Source: Marasmius tenuissimus (lineage: Eukaryota > Basidiomycota > Agaricomycetes > Agaricales > Marasmiaceae). Taken from it: 64,000 nucleotides of DNA. The DNA lies in contig JAQOTA010000047.1 of NCBI GenBank assembly GCA_029532415.1, positions 3,472,001 to 3,536,000 on the forward strand, read 5' to 3'. Below are positions 35,800-45,960 of the stretch, in pieces. Position numbers and translations under genes: made by a program. The notes under the pieces were generated by a model. It did not search any database and had not been told where the DNA came from. It saw only the letters and a program-made list of their open reading frames with translations. The number at the start of each line of letters is the position of its first letter. The stretch's first letter is position 1.

Positions 35800-37852
35800 T
35801 CAATCAGGCTCATATCCAACCAGAGGGGTCACAGGGGATGGGGATGGGGATAAAGAAGAGTTTTGTGTAGAGGTAGAAGGAGAATCAGAGTCAGAGGGGG
35901 TTGCTCTGTTGAGCTTCTGTCTGGCAACTTTAAGTTTCGAGTCTGGAAGGGGGTGGTGTTTTGCAAACACAGACCACTTGCCCTCATCAATCCGGCCAAG
36001 GGCGAGGTAGTGTTCACATTCCGTACTGGGAGCATGTTTCCATCGCTTGCGCTGGTCACGGTAGGTTGACTGAACCAGCTTGCTACCAAATGCCACATAG
36101 AAGGCCTTCTTCCGAGTAGATGAGCTCGAACTCACATGCTTGTTGATGAAGCTGATGACATCGCACACAAAGAACTCCGAGGGCCATTGCTGACCATAAC
36201 CAGCAACCCATTCATCACTCCGGGAGACATTGGAGGGAACAGAGACAGCGGAGATGTTGGAGATGTTGGAGAGATGGCGGCAGTGGCTAGAGTTCTCCTG
36301 CTTGATTTTCACAGGCTCAGACTGGGGTGGTCGGGAATGTGGTACTGACTCGGTGGAGGAGATGGAAATGATAGAAACATTTGAAGGACGACGGTGGTGT
36401 TGTGAGAAGCTAGCCTCCAAAGCCTCCTGCTTAACAACAAGGGGGGAGTGGGGAATCACATGCATCGGGAGGTCAGGACTCGATGATAACCGTCGGGCAC
36501 TGTGCTGGCGTTGGCGCTGCTTCCGTGTCGGGTGTGATGGTGTGCCTCGTACCCGTTTTGCCTTCTTGCTTGGAAGCCGCTCAGCTGCTGCAATGATACG
36601 TTGCTCATTGATGGCACGTACAGCATCGCGATTCTCACGTTGAGAGGTCCTTGCAGATGGGGCTGGGGCATGGCCACGGTTACGATTACGCTGCCGGTCA
36701 AGATGTTCATCAAAAGATGAGGGCAGAACAGTCATGGCACAGTCCATGATGAAGATAGTGGTGGAATGGATGGTCGTATCAACAACATAACCAAGGGGGA
36801 CCTTGACCCATTGCTCGTCTACACGGTTGTAGTACTGGATATGACTGGGAGGTGAGTCAGCAGAGATTCCGACACCAGCAATCACATTGTTGGTAAGAAC
36901 GAAATGAGGCGCTGCAAAACTGGCCTGGAACTCCATGATCTCAGGCATATCCTGGCCCTAGATTGCTATGTTAGTCAATCCTTGATCTGTAAGGGTAGAG
37001 GAAACATACCAGAGAGAATCCAAGGAGCTTCACTGTCTGTTTCGACAACCGAGCCATAGCCAACTTCTCGGCTTCAGCATCCCTAGATTTCGCGACTTGC
37101 GACTGTAACTGAAGGGTCTCTGTGCTATAGGGATCGCGCATCTGGCTCGTGAATCGTGGGTTGGCTTGGGGGTTGATAAAATGCTGTCCTTGAGTAATAG
37201 TACCATCCATATAACGGGCTTCCTGCTGCAAGCGCAAGGATTGTTGTGTGAGCTGTGATGATGGTGGAAGTGGAATCTGAGTGGGAGGTGGTGATGAGGA
37301 TGCCTGCTTGGCCCGGTGTCGGGGCAGATTGCAGCCACCTGTGTTATGGCAGTGCTTTGCGCAGCTCTTGCGGAGGCACACATTGTTAGCAGCCTTGCCA
37401 CATGAGAGGACATTGCACGTAGGCTTTCCATCAGTACCTGTGATGACAGGTCCGAATGCTCGAGATGGGATTTTTATGGTAAGAGAGGGTAGGGTGATAG
37501 ACTGGGTAGATGAGCTGGAAGACGTAGATGAGGGTGAGGTGGGAGATGAATGTGGGGTGCTGGACGGTGCTCGTTGGAAGAAGTTGCACTGTACACCGGT
37601 CTCAAGAACCCTACGGGTACACTATTTCATTTTCAGCAAACAATATCAACCCGCCTTTAACTATCTCACTTACAATGGCCATGTTCTTCCCTGCATTACC
37701 GTGAGCATCCGATTTCACCTTCTTATAGCTCACAAACCGACCACAAGTGGTGCAGTGTTTTCCGTTCTCATTTGAGATACCAGAGGAGAGGTAAGTGCCA
37801 TTCACAACTCATTTTTGGTGCCCACTCACTCGCGTTGATGACTCTGGGACAT
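35800..37852 (-). CDS. KDZ-element accessory protein with GRF-like zinc finger
   Basis: Exons by eye: start near 37852 (MSQSHQR), an uncertain exon to 37674, 37621-37010, then 36957-35800. The N-terminal part has a GRF-type finger (HCTTCGRFVS, NAGKNMAICTRR, VQCNFFQ) completed across an intron. A second Cys/His cluster follows (TCNVLSCGKAANNVC, KSCAKHCHNTGGC). The central part is Gln/Ser-rich. The C-terminal exon (382 codons) contains a conserved-looking region IMEFQASFAAPHF, CAMTVLPSSFDEHLDRQRNR, a Ser-rich low-complexity stretch, and a basic WPSEFFVCDVISFI..RDQRKRWKHAPSTEC segment. Similar zinc-finger proteins accompany Agaricomycete transposons; the exact role is unknown. It converges on the transposase gene with about 190 bp between stops. 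Confidence 0.65.
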
Positions 37853-38082
37853 CTTAAGGAGGGATGGCGTGGATAAGGGGCTGGCTGAGGAAGACCGGTG
37901 GTGGCGGAAGGAAAGAAAGACGTGAAGAGTTCGCGACCGGTGACCCAGTTTGCCCAATTCACACGGTTCGCACGGTTCGCGTGGTTCACGTAGTTTGATC
38001 TTCGCGGTTCCGCCCCTCTCTGACAGGAGTAACCCCTGCGGGGCTAGTGACAGTGCCAAGGGGCATGGAGGGACGTGGTTCA

Positions 38083-38600
38083 TGTTGAACATGATGGAAA
38101 TCATGTGATACACTGTTGACGTGTTGTTTACGCATCACACTATTTATAGAGCTACGCCTCTAGAACACTTGCGTTCTCATGCAAGTACTACGTCTCTGTC
38201 TACGTACCTTACTACGTACATCTAGTTTCATCATATATGACACTATAGACAGTCGCTATCCAATAGCATAAGTAGAGCCTTCAATACATGAGGCAAACAC
38301 GACTATGCTCACCAAGCATACTACCATTCATGGTAGAAGTACTTACACAGTACTAATGTCTTTTACGCCTTTAGGGCCGAATACCTACTTCTAGTAGTAG
38401 TTTCAGTTAGTGTAATACTCATTACATGTACCAGAAACTTATGTATAAAAGACTGGACAAAAGGCCTTAAGCCTTAGGACAATCTACTCGATTATCACCT
38501 CTTCTCAAGCATCTCAAGACTACAAGAACACTCTGTGTATTACCCATGTGAGGTTTACTTCGTTATACCCACTGTGCACTTTAACTATGCTGGCTCATCA
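38083..38600 (+). mobile_element. Solo LTR inserted in copia gag, 518 bp
   Basis: TGTTGAACATGATG to TGGCTCATCA, flanked by GTTCA on both sides (38078-38082 and 38601-38605). Removing it rejoins the gag reading frame (GLYGHLTGDE then PRPSMPLG). It is the inverted twin of 24980-25497. Its ends resemble those of the host copia LTRs (TGTTGAA..GGCTCATCA) but the body differs, so it is a second copia family. Confidence 0.92.
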
Positions 38601-38605
38601 GTTCA

Positions 38606-38796
38606 TCGCCAGTGAGATGACCATAGAGACCCTGGGTCTTGGTAACTGCTTCCATCTCGCCGATGTAGACTTGTTTAAAGTTGGTACCATCAAAGCAACC
38701 AGAGAAGTATTTCTTAACATCGAACATGGTAGTAAGAGGTTGAGAGTTTGGTGTTGGATCTAGAAAAGACAGCATCAGCATGCGTCTAATCAACAC
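38606..38796 (-). pseudogene. Copia gag N-terminus
   Basis: Reads MFDVKKYFSGCFDGTNFKQV, YIGEMEAVTKTQGLYGHLTG, the typical copia gag opening (substrate-tethering DG-N-F..Y..EME pattern). It is cut by the solo LTR at 38605 and, 69 bp further, by the KDZ element, after which gag continues at 33290. Confidence 0.8.
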
Positions 38797-39014
38797 AGGG
38801 AGCAGCCATAAAGGGCGCTATGCTCAACTGGGAGCATTGGATCCTTGAGATCTGATGTTGTTGAAGGATGTACATCAATGCCATAGATCAAGCACTCAAT
38901 TAAGAGGTCGATGGCAACATGCAGGTCTAGCCTAGCTAGCTGATGACAGCGGCCTAGGGGCGCTCGTCGCTAACAGCAGCCTAGGGGCACTTGTTATTGT
39001 AGTCAGGCTAACTG

Positions 39015-39026
39015 GGGCCCATAACC
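39015..39026 (-). other. Copia primer-binding site
   Basis: Immediately internal to the 5' LTR the minus strand reads GGTTATGGGCCC. This is complementary, with one mismatch, to the anticodon-stem-loop part of initiator tRNA-Met (GGGCTCATAACC). Priming by a half-tRNA from the anticodon region is known for copia elements. Confidence 0.6.
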
Positions 39027-39347
39027 TGATGAGCCAGTATGACACCTAGCGCAGAGGACTACAACATGGCTACACTACTACTTACCAGAGAGGAGTTTAG
39101 AGAGGTAGAGGCGAGACGTAGAAGCTCAAGCACACTATTAATTCAGGTAGAGAACTACAAGCTTATATACATGAAGATACAATAGAGTTACCATATAGAG
39201 ATGACAATAGGAATTGTACATATGAGCATAGTGAACAATGAAGGATAGAACAATAGCAAATGCATTGTCCCGCATAATATAATGACAGGAAGAGTGAACC
39301 AGGACTTCGGATATACCGGGATCTAATTATAGTCCACAGATTCAACA
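39027..39347 (-). repeat. Copia 5' LTR
   Basis: 321 bp, TGTTGAATCTGTGG to GCTCATCA on the minus strand, next to the primer site and the ATCAT duplication at 39348-39352. It differs from the 3' LTR by a short insertion (CATGGCTACA region) and a few substitutions. Confidence 0.9.
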
Positions 39348-39352
39348 ATCAT

Positions 39353-41625
39353 TAATAATCCCTATCTGTTGACACAACACAGGTCCAGCTATCCATTCAT
39401 TAATGATCAGCATACTAACCATGGAATGCACTTGTCCAGCCTTCTGCTGTTAACAATAACAATATGGTTCTACTCATCAATATACTTCTTTCCAGCCAAG
39501 TGGCGCCAATTACCTTGAAATGCATGTTGAAAGACATCATTGATGGTTTTAGCCCAATAAGAAGTAGCGCCTGTTGGCACTCCACCAGGGTAGAGCCAGT
39601 ATCCATCCTTCATCCTTTCCCTGGTGCAGGAATCCCTTGATCAAATTACCTGCAGCTATAGACATGCCACTGTTGTTCTTCATGATTCTGTTGTCACAAT
39701 TTTTACTCAGTGGGACATTATTCGGTCAGTTATTTGTATGCTATACTTTGTGCGGTGAGCTGCTGTTTACTGCTGGTTAGCTATCATTCACCTTTGGCTC
39801 GGGATTGGTGATATGTTATTATCAAAACTTATAGAAACTGTGAGGCTGGTCAACAGGTATGGACTTACCCATGCCCCAAAAATTGGGAACATAGGTTCAT
39901 CAGTTTGATACTCAATTGCCTCAGCATGAGTCATGTCCTGCTCAAGGCCCTGGGGGGCGTTATACAGTACACACATGACTTCAAAAATAGTCTCATTGCT
40001 TGAACGCAATTTGAGCATTTCATATGGCTGGGAACCATTTCAAAAAGGTGAGGTCTTATGATTCGAGCATGTGGGGAGGGCCTCTGAACTTCTCAGACAA
40101 CGTTATTTTTTTTTTTTGAGGGCCACACATCTTGAAACTTCAAAATGTAATGGTATGGGCATGTCATGGCAGGCTTGCTGAGTCTGGGAGTATTTTTCCT
40201 GGATTTATTGAAATGGTGGTGACAACCAATTTGACCGGACTCACCAATAAAGCTCTACAGACTGATACTCAGCACTTCACTCACTCTATGTATAGGTAGA
40301 GAGTCTGACAAAATGGATGTCCCTCTGGTTGTAACACTCTCAAAATACTACCAATGTGTGGCTTAGACTCTCTGGCTCCCATGTGAGATGTAAGCTCTTA
40401 GGATGACCAGGAGCTGTGATAGAATGAACAAAGATTGCATATGTTGCCAATGGCTAAGGTGTGGGAAATAAGAGAGTTTCCTAGTGTTCTCACCATTTTT
40501 CTTATTCCCCGGGGCAATTTGGGCAGAAGAGCATGGGATAAAGGTGGAACAGCTATACGGGTCATATTACAAGAAGCAGTAGTAACAAGCCTAATAATCA
40601 TTGACCAAGCTGGATTATACTAACACATCTTCAAACAACAGTTGACTCTACTGACAGACAAAGGTTGTATGACAGAACAGACATACAGCTAGTCAGCGGA
40701 AGAACTAGCCTTATAGTGTTCATTGCAATCAGCAGCCTATTGCAAGCCTAAAAAACTGTGAGTAGACATGATAAATCAACTGACCTATCCAGATCGGTGG
40801 ATTTGGGATGGAATGAGGTGAAAGGTGCACCTATTGACCTCCAACTATTATTCACGAAGTTAGAGACCATGAACTAGAGTAGTAAGAGCAGGTTAAGGTT
40901 CATTGCCACCTGTGGAGGACAGAATGGTCTGGGGTTATTGGGGTGTAGGAGTCCAGGGGATACAATTAGTAGTATTAGTGAACTGATTTGCATTGAACAG
41001 CTGTTGAAATGAATACTATTCCTTGACAGAGAAGGAGAGTGCTGTGAGAGAGACAATTGGCATGCTAGTGACTGTTGCTGTATGGACTGGTTTGCTAGCG
41101 TACACTGGGCTGCTGGTAGCAGCCACTTTGGAGACCTGAGCCATCATTAATGGAATATCAGAGGAAGATTATGGAGCATTAATGGTGATGAGCAGAAATT
41201 TGGAGCCAGACAGGAAACATCAACCACAGCCTCCCATGAGCCATTAATGATGAACTGGTGAAATCAAAAGAGCTCTGACCACTAATGAAGTGAGCCTTTC
41301 AGAAACTCACTTGGAGTGGACCATTAACAATGCTGAGCACGGATCTGGAAATGATGAGAGACAGGACTCGGGAGCTGAGTCAACCATTAATAAACAACAA
41401 AGGCCTGGGGAGAGTGAAAAGGACCCTGACCAATGAACCAGTGATGCCCCACATCATCAATGAAGCAGTATTACTGACAATATCCCCAGATCCATTAACA
41501 AAATGGGAAAATAATGGATGGGAGCTAGGGAGAGACCCAGAACATTAATGAATTGGTCAGAGAGGGCTATAGGTCAGCAGGCACACCAATAATGAGAAGG
41601 GTCATAAGAGACTCCCCGCCAAGCA
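39353..41625. other. AT-rich non-coding stretch with recurrent CATTAATG words
   Basis: No supported gene. The palindromic word CATTAATG or close variants recurs irregularly, densest at 41145-41600 (spacing about 26-65 bp) and again across the copia insertion at 27415-27530, so the two flanks were once continuous. A poly-T of 14 lies near 40107. Function unknown; it may be the interior of the older element suggested by the inverted repeat at 27330/41683. Confidence 0.45.
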
Positions 41626-41679
41626 TTATAATTAAACAGGTCACAATTTGTGGGATCATTATAATGACCCTACATGGTG

Positions 41680-42242
41680 TGTTGGTAGTTAGTTAATACT
41701 CACACTTTATCTATATGGTTTTTAACAAGGTTCAGCTTTGCACCCAATAGTGTTCAAAGCTGACTGAGCTTGCTCTCTAGATTACTTAGATAGAAAGCTA
41801 GTATGACTATGCCTACTTACTCACTCTGCTCTTGGAGCACTTATGCTTACTGATATGCAGAATGTACCATATGCTATATTCTCACTTACCTATGTTCTAT
41901 GACTTGTAGATAGACAAGAACTCTTGTATGACACATGGTAGATACATGAAGGGACCCACATGCTGTAGACACATGTTGGTCCTGTTTCAGATACTGTTTC
42001 ACGATGTCATACCTCAATGTCATACCTCACTGTAGACACACGCCGCAGTCCTCCAAGTAGTATATAAGTAGATACTCTGCATGTATTCCCCAGTCTTGAG
42101 CTGGTTTATTCCTCACCAGTATAGAGTTCTCTTATCTTTGCCTCGTTCCCTCTTGTCTGAAAGCTTAGTGCAATGCGTCACCAGGTCAGATCTGGTGATT
42201 GCCGACAAGTTTCACTGAGACAGGAACACTCAATGCACAACA
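41680..42242 (+). mobile_element. Possible solo LTR
   Basis: Begins TGTTGGTAG and ends GCACAACA (TGTTG..CAACA). It contains a TATA-like AGTATATAAGTAGATA at about 42059 followed by promoter-like sequence. No matching target duplication was found (TGGTG left, AGAGT right), so this is a weak call. Confidence 0.3.
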
Positions 42243-42742
42243 AGAGTATTCATCACCACTAGCTCCCAGAGAGTGTACTAGTGCATGATTTGATCCATCG
42301 GGATCATTCAAAGCTTACGCACTTGAGCAATATCCTGAATTTTCGACTTCCTTTTTTTGTAGGTGTGGCTCTAATGCTGGTATTGCCTCGGTAGGCATCA
42401 GAGATGTGGGAGGGATGGTACTGATGAAAGTAGAGTATGTGTGGCGGCGGGCTTTGCGAAGGTGCGCTTAGACAGTGACAGTCGAAAGGGAAATGGTGAA
42501 TTGGAACAGTGACCTGAATCTGCAAACAGACACTCAGTTATGAGCCACACAAACCGACTTACTGTCAATGATGCCCACTAATCACGAGTTGGAACGGTCA
42601 AGTTACGGAGTTCGTGTAGATCCCATGGTGAAGAAAAAAACTCATGTCAATGTTGGGGGCTGTGCACTTTTGTACGGTGCTCCGATCTAAAGGTGTGTCT
42701 GCCCGACCTCTCGTTCCAGACTCTACACAGACATAAAAATAA

Positions 42743-42823
42743 AACCGCGGTGCAACTCGATCTCACGAGCTTCGGATGGAGGTTGACAATGTAGTCATCG
42801 AAGTAATACCACATCCATTGAAC
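42743..42823 (-). pseudogene. tRNA-Arg relic 3' of R10, cut by an LTR
   Basis: The order of blocks matches the tRNA image (AACCGCGGTGCAACTCGATC, then ATACCACATCCATTGAAC) although pairing is lost. The gypsy-like LTR begins right at 42824, about ten bases short of where the tRNA 5' end should be. Confidence 0.5.
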
Positions 42824-43307
42824 TGTCACAAAGTGCTGAGCGTCTATTGGAGACGGCGGAGGCAGAGAGCGGTAGTAGCAAGCTAGGAGAGGAGCAGCGG
42901 GCTCGACTCAGGCAGAGATAAGGCAGGACTGGTCCCAACGACAAGTTAGATCTATTGTAGAGAAGGAAAGAAAAGGAAACTGTACTACTCACCTGGTCCC
43001 AACGACAAGAGGTCAAGATGAGGGACCAGGTGAAGACTAGCTAGCTTATATACTTATCCTACAGTCAGAGCTGGAGTCGGAGTGGCTACCTATGAGTCGT
43101 GTATGAGTAAGTATGAGTCAAGGATGAATAAGGAATGAGTCAGTATGAGATAATGGGATGGCTGCACGATGTGGGTTAAAGCTGCGCAATGGTGGGTTAA
43201 GAAAGGGGATTGTGAGAAATAAGGATGTATAGTAAGTGACTGTGAGAAAAGAACATGTGATAATCATGTGAGCAAATGGTGGAGGGAAAAGTGGTGTCTT
43301 CATGACA
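42824..43307 (-). mobile_element. Solo LTR, gypsy-like, 484 bp
   Basis: On the minus strand TGTCATGAAGACACC to CACTTTGTGACA (TGTCA..TGACA ends). It is nearly identical, inverted, to 52246-52729 and has the same length. It contains a TATA-like AAGTATATAAGCTAGC. No clean target duplication (TGAAC left, AAATC right), so it may derive from recombination rather than a simple insertion. Confidence 0.8.
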
Positions 43308-43470
43308 AAATCTACAATGCTGAAGGTCCTGACAAACCATCACCGTACCGCATGGAGTAATCTATTGTTATTCCTGATACGAGTTCAAACCCACTAGTAT
43401 CACTTTTGCATCATCCCCACTGCTTCTATTTGATAGACACTTGAGTCCCTCTCCCTCATAAAACAATTCA

Positions 43471-45188
43471 TCAAACTTTTGATGCACCAGCTCCTGGGAC
43501 ATGCTGCGCACGCAGTACTGGCTCGTGTGGAAGAGGAACCGAATATGATGATGGGGAAGAGCCAACCGAGGGGAAATGAAAACTTTTCTGCATTGTTTCA
43601 TCGAATCCGAGCGGAACATAGGAATTGGGTCTATTTGTCTTGGGCGATCCTAGGCTGTGGTGGCCTTCCGGGGGAGGTGAAGCCGTGCCATAAAGTGGGT
43701 AATGGTTTGTATTGGTCAGTTCCGAGGCGAGGATGGATGGCGGAGGTGCTTGGTTAAGAAGCTGATGCTCTCTGTGAAATTGGTTGAGCTTCTTCTGGTA
43801 TCGAAACCTTCTGTAGAAAAAGAAAGCTGCAAAAATGCAAACGGCCGCAAACACTCCTACGACCCCTCCTACTATCGCGGCAGTGTCTATCTTCCTGCCG
43901 CTGGCTGCCTTTCTGTCGTCGTCGTCGGGATCGTTGCCATTGCGCCCGTCCCTAAAGGTTCTGTTAAGTCTGTATTTCCGCGAAAAGTATCTGGTCTACC
44001 TGTCTGGGCGACTGGGATCGTTCCAACCATAAGATTTTGTCACGTTGAAGGGAGGTGACCCGAAGACAAAGTCCAAATTCCTAGGATCAAATCCTCTACG
44101 ATATGATTCAGTTTTTAGCAAGAAGCCTTAGACACAAGGACTAACTCGATGGTTTCAGGAGCGCCTCTACCCAGCAATGTCTTAGTTTCTGTCACGCAAG
44201 TAGCACAAACACTTAGCTGCTATTAGGCAGTTTGCGCGGCTCGACAAGTGTGCGAAAACATTGCGTAATACGAACCTGTTCGAGATTTGACCCTTTTTAC
44301 GTTGCGTGAGGCCACCAACACTGGCCAGTTTTGCGTACGTCCCACACCAGTAATTGTTCTTGCGCAGCAAAAATTGATTCAGAGAGACGCAGAAACACTT
44401 CGTAACACTAAGAATGGCCATTCCCCTCCTGTAATCTCACGATAGAGGTGTACTCGAACACGAACAGTATAGCCGGTGACGTCACATGTAATTTCTTGCA
44501 GCATCTCGCTGATCTACAGCCCCTCCTGGTCGAGTGACTGGCTTCTCATAATATCTTTCATCTCCCGGAGACTCAGCTACATCCTTCTGAGGTATTTTTG
44601 ACCAGGGGAGTGTCCTTCAGAAGGAAAATATGCGTGAGCTTGAAGGTAGTCTCACGCAACGCAAAAAAGGCCGAATCTCGAACAAGTTCGTATTACGCAA
44701 TGTTTTCGCACACTTGTCGAGCCGCGCAAACTGCCTATTACCGGTAAGCACACAGAAGATGAGAGCTGCGAAAGAATATGAGATTTGCAGTCTGTTCGAG
44801 AATTATCCCGCATACCCTGGCCTTTGTGGACGAAAAAGGAGGTTTTCGCTGAGCTGGGTCGGGTCGGGAGGCATGTTCACAGTGGCATAACCGTCCGCAA
44901 TATCCCTTATCTCAAAGGCTAACCCAGTGGGCCCCTTTGGACATGGTATCTTGGTATCAAGAGCTAAGAGGACCACACCAATCATTGTGGCTTTTTGAAG
45001 ATCGGTCTCGTTGAGGGTGTATCGGGAGTTGAATGTCTGGTTAACCAAAAGCGGGTCGGGAGTGGTGAGATCGAAAGCAGCGGACGGAACGAATAGAAGG
45101 GCAAAGAGGAGAGCCCTATTTTCAGCAGGTACATGTAAGTAAATGTAGAAAATTGGCATTGGGGCACTTACTGTACGAAGAGCTCCAT
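43471..45188 (-). CDS. Membrane protein family, unit R10 (ectodomain 2, tail A), with MITE in the gene
   Basis: ATG at 45188 (MELFVQ, donor GTAAGTGCC). Exon 2 encodes ALLFALLFVPSAA, then FDLTTPDPLLVNQTF, MIGVVLLALDTKIPCPKG, IADGYATV and FRPQRPGYAG near 44810. The terminal exon reads FAAVCIFAAFFFYRRFRYQK, KLNQFHREHQLL, APPPSILASEL, VPLGFDETMQKSFHFPSV and ends VPGAGASKV at 43471. A 510-bp MITE (44226-44735) lies between, at the intron word GTAAGCACACAG, so splicing may be disturbed although both flanking exons remain open. Coding potential is good; expression is uncertain. Confidence 0.62.
44226..44735. mobile_element. 510-bp MITE with about 90-bp TIRs inside R10
   Basis: Long inverted repeats start GGCAGTTTGCGCGGCTCGAC at each end. 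Both flanks carry TATTA (44221-44225 and 44736-44740). The sister unit R11 shows the empty site (AGCTGGTATTACGCGTTAGC near 46694), confirming the 5-bp duplication. No ORF of its own. The superfamily is not assignable from this. Confidence 0.88.
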
Positions 45189-45199
45189 TATGCCAGCCT

Positions 45200-45960
45200 G
45201 CTGGTATACCTAATGGGGTGGGTTGCGGGGAGAGAAGAAAGAGCAGAGGCGCGTATCAACTCCTTTATTGAAGTACAGCTACCGCTATCTAGTCTCATGG
45301 GGTTGATCATCTTGATATTGCTGTGTGGATGATGATCAGCATTGCTCGAACCGGCTGTACCCTATGGTACCCAATGAAAACCTTTGGGGCATCTTGATTT
45401 ACCTGTACGGTCACAACATTGTATCACTGTATCATAGGCAGGACGCGACAGTGGGAAAGCATCAGCTCTTGAAGTTGGGAGTAGTTGGGTCGAGGCCCAA
45501 GGGGGAGTTGGAAGGTATTGTTGACGATCAGATCGTTACGACTTACGAGACAAGGGCACTAAAATCTTATCTCGCTACTCACTCTAAACTAGCGACCGTC
45601 GTCAACCCGAGTTTCACTGAAATAGGAACGGCGACGCTCAGTCACTGCCGAAGTGGAAGGGCCATCCTCGTGTATGTCACCGCCCCGAGTCTATACAACG
45701 ATTCTAATCCCAACTTTCAGTGAGAACTCGCCCTTAATGCTTTAGCCGCGATGTTTGGCTCTCTGTTTCTCTCGCTGATCACCGTTGGTGCGACTCGACA
45801 CCATTCGTTTGGAGGGAAAATACGAAGCACGTGTCAAGTGATATATGCGGCTTGCTTTTCATCCCCACAGAATCCGCCTCGTCCCTTCTGAGTCGCTCTG
45901 AATCCCCATGACGGATGTGGATAAGTATCCTAACTATGGACTAAATAACGTGGCAACTAA
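45200..45960. other. Spacer 5' of R10 / 3' of R11
   Basis: Contains the upstream block TTGATCATCTTGATATTGCT at about 45303. A plus-strand frame 45325-45723 is uninterrupted for 132 codons but resembles nothing I know and is not conserved in sister spacers, so no gene is called. Confidence 0.45.

Larger units (their letters stand above)
33291..38013 (+). mobile_element. KDZ-type DNA transposon nested in copia gag
   Basis: It begins GGCGGAACCGCAAAGA (33291) and ends with the complement TCTTCGCGGTTCCGCC pattern (38013). Subterminal repeats lie inside both ends (AACCGCACAAACCGCACAAACC left; GTTCGCACGGTTCGCGTGG right). It carries two convergent genes: a transposase (plus) and a zinc-finger protein (minus). 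Gag sequence resumes on both sides. I could not identify matching target duplications next to these ends, so the exact edges are uncertain by some bases. Confidence 0.75.
27574..39347 (-). mobile_element. Ty1/copia LTR retrotransposon with nested insertions
   Basis: LTRs at 27574-27889 and 39027-39347 face the same way and match closely. The whole is flanked by the 5-bp duplication ATCAT (27569-27573 and 39348-39352), proving one insertion event. On the minus strand the order is 5' LTR, primer site (39026-39015), gag, protease, integrase, reverse transcriptase, RNase H, a GAGGGGG polypurine tract (27890-27897) and 3' LTR. That integrase-before-RT order defines copia. The element is dead: gag is split by a 4.7-kb KDZ transposon and a solo LTR, pol has a MITE, frameshifts and stops. 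Removing the nested pieces leaves about 6.4 kb, a normal copia size. Confidence 0.92.
27330..41683. other. Possible older DNA element hosting the copia insertion
   Basis: A roughly 50-bp inverted repeat frames the copia element. About 27330-27385 (CCATGTAAGATCTTTATAAT, then CCCACAAATTGT, then AATCATAATG) mirrors about 41626-41683. After removing the copia insertion the enclosed sequence is about 2.5 kb, AT-rich, non-coding and full of CATTAATG words. I could not find a target duplication, so calling it a transposon is tentative. Confidence 0.4.

Noticed and set aside
33283..38021. Target-site duplication for the KDZ element
   Set aside because: The eight bases next to the terminal repeats (GAGGGCAG left, CCTCTCTG right) do not match, so I did not claim one.
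24980..38600. The two 518-bp LTRs as ends of one element
   Set aside because: Inverted orientation, different flanks, and each sits in a different host sequence.
45325..45723. 132-codon plus-strand frame in the R10-R11 spacer
   Set aside because: Not conserved in sister spacers, no domain recognised, composition like spacer.
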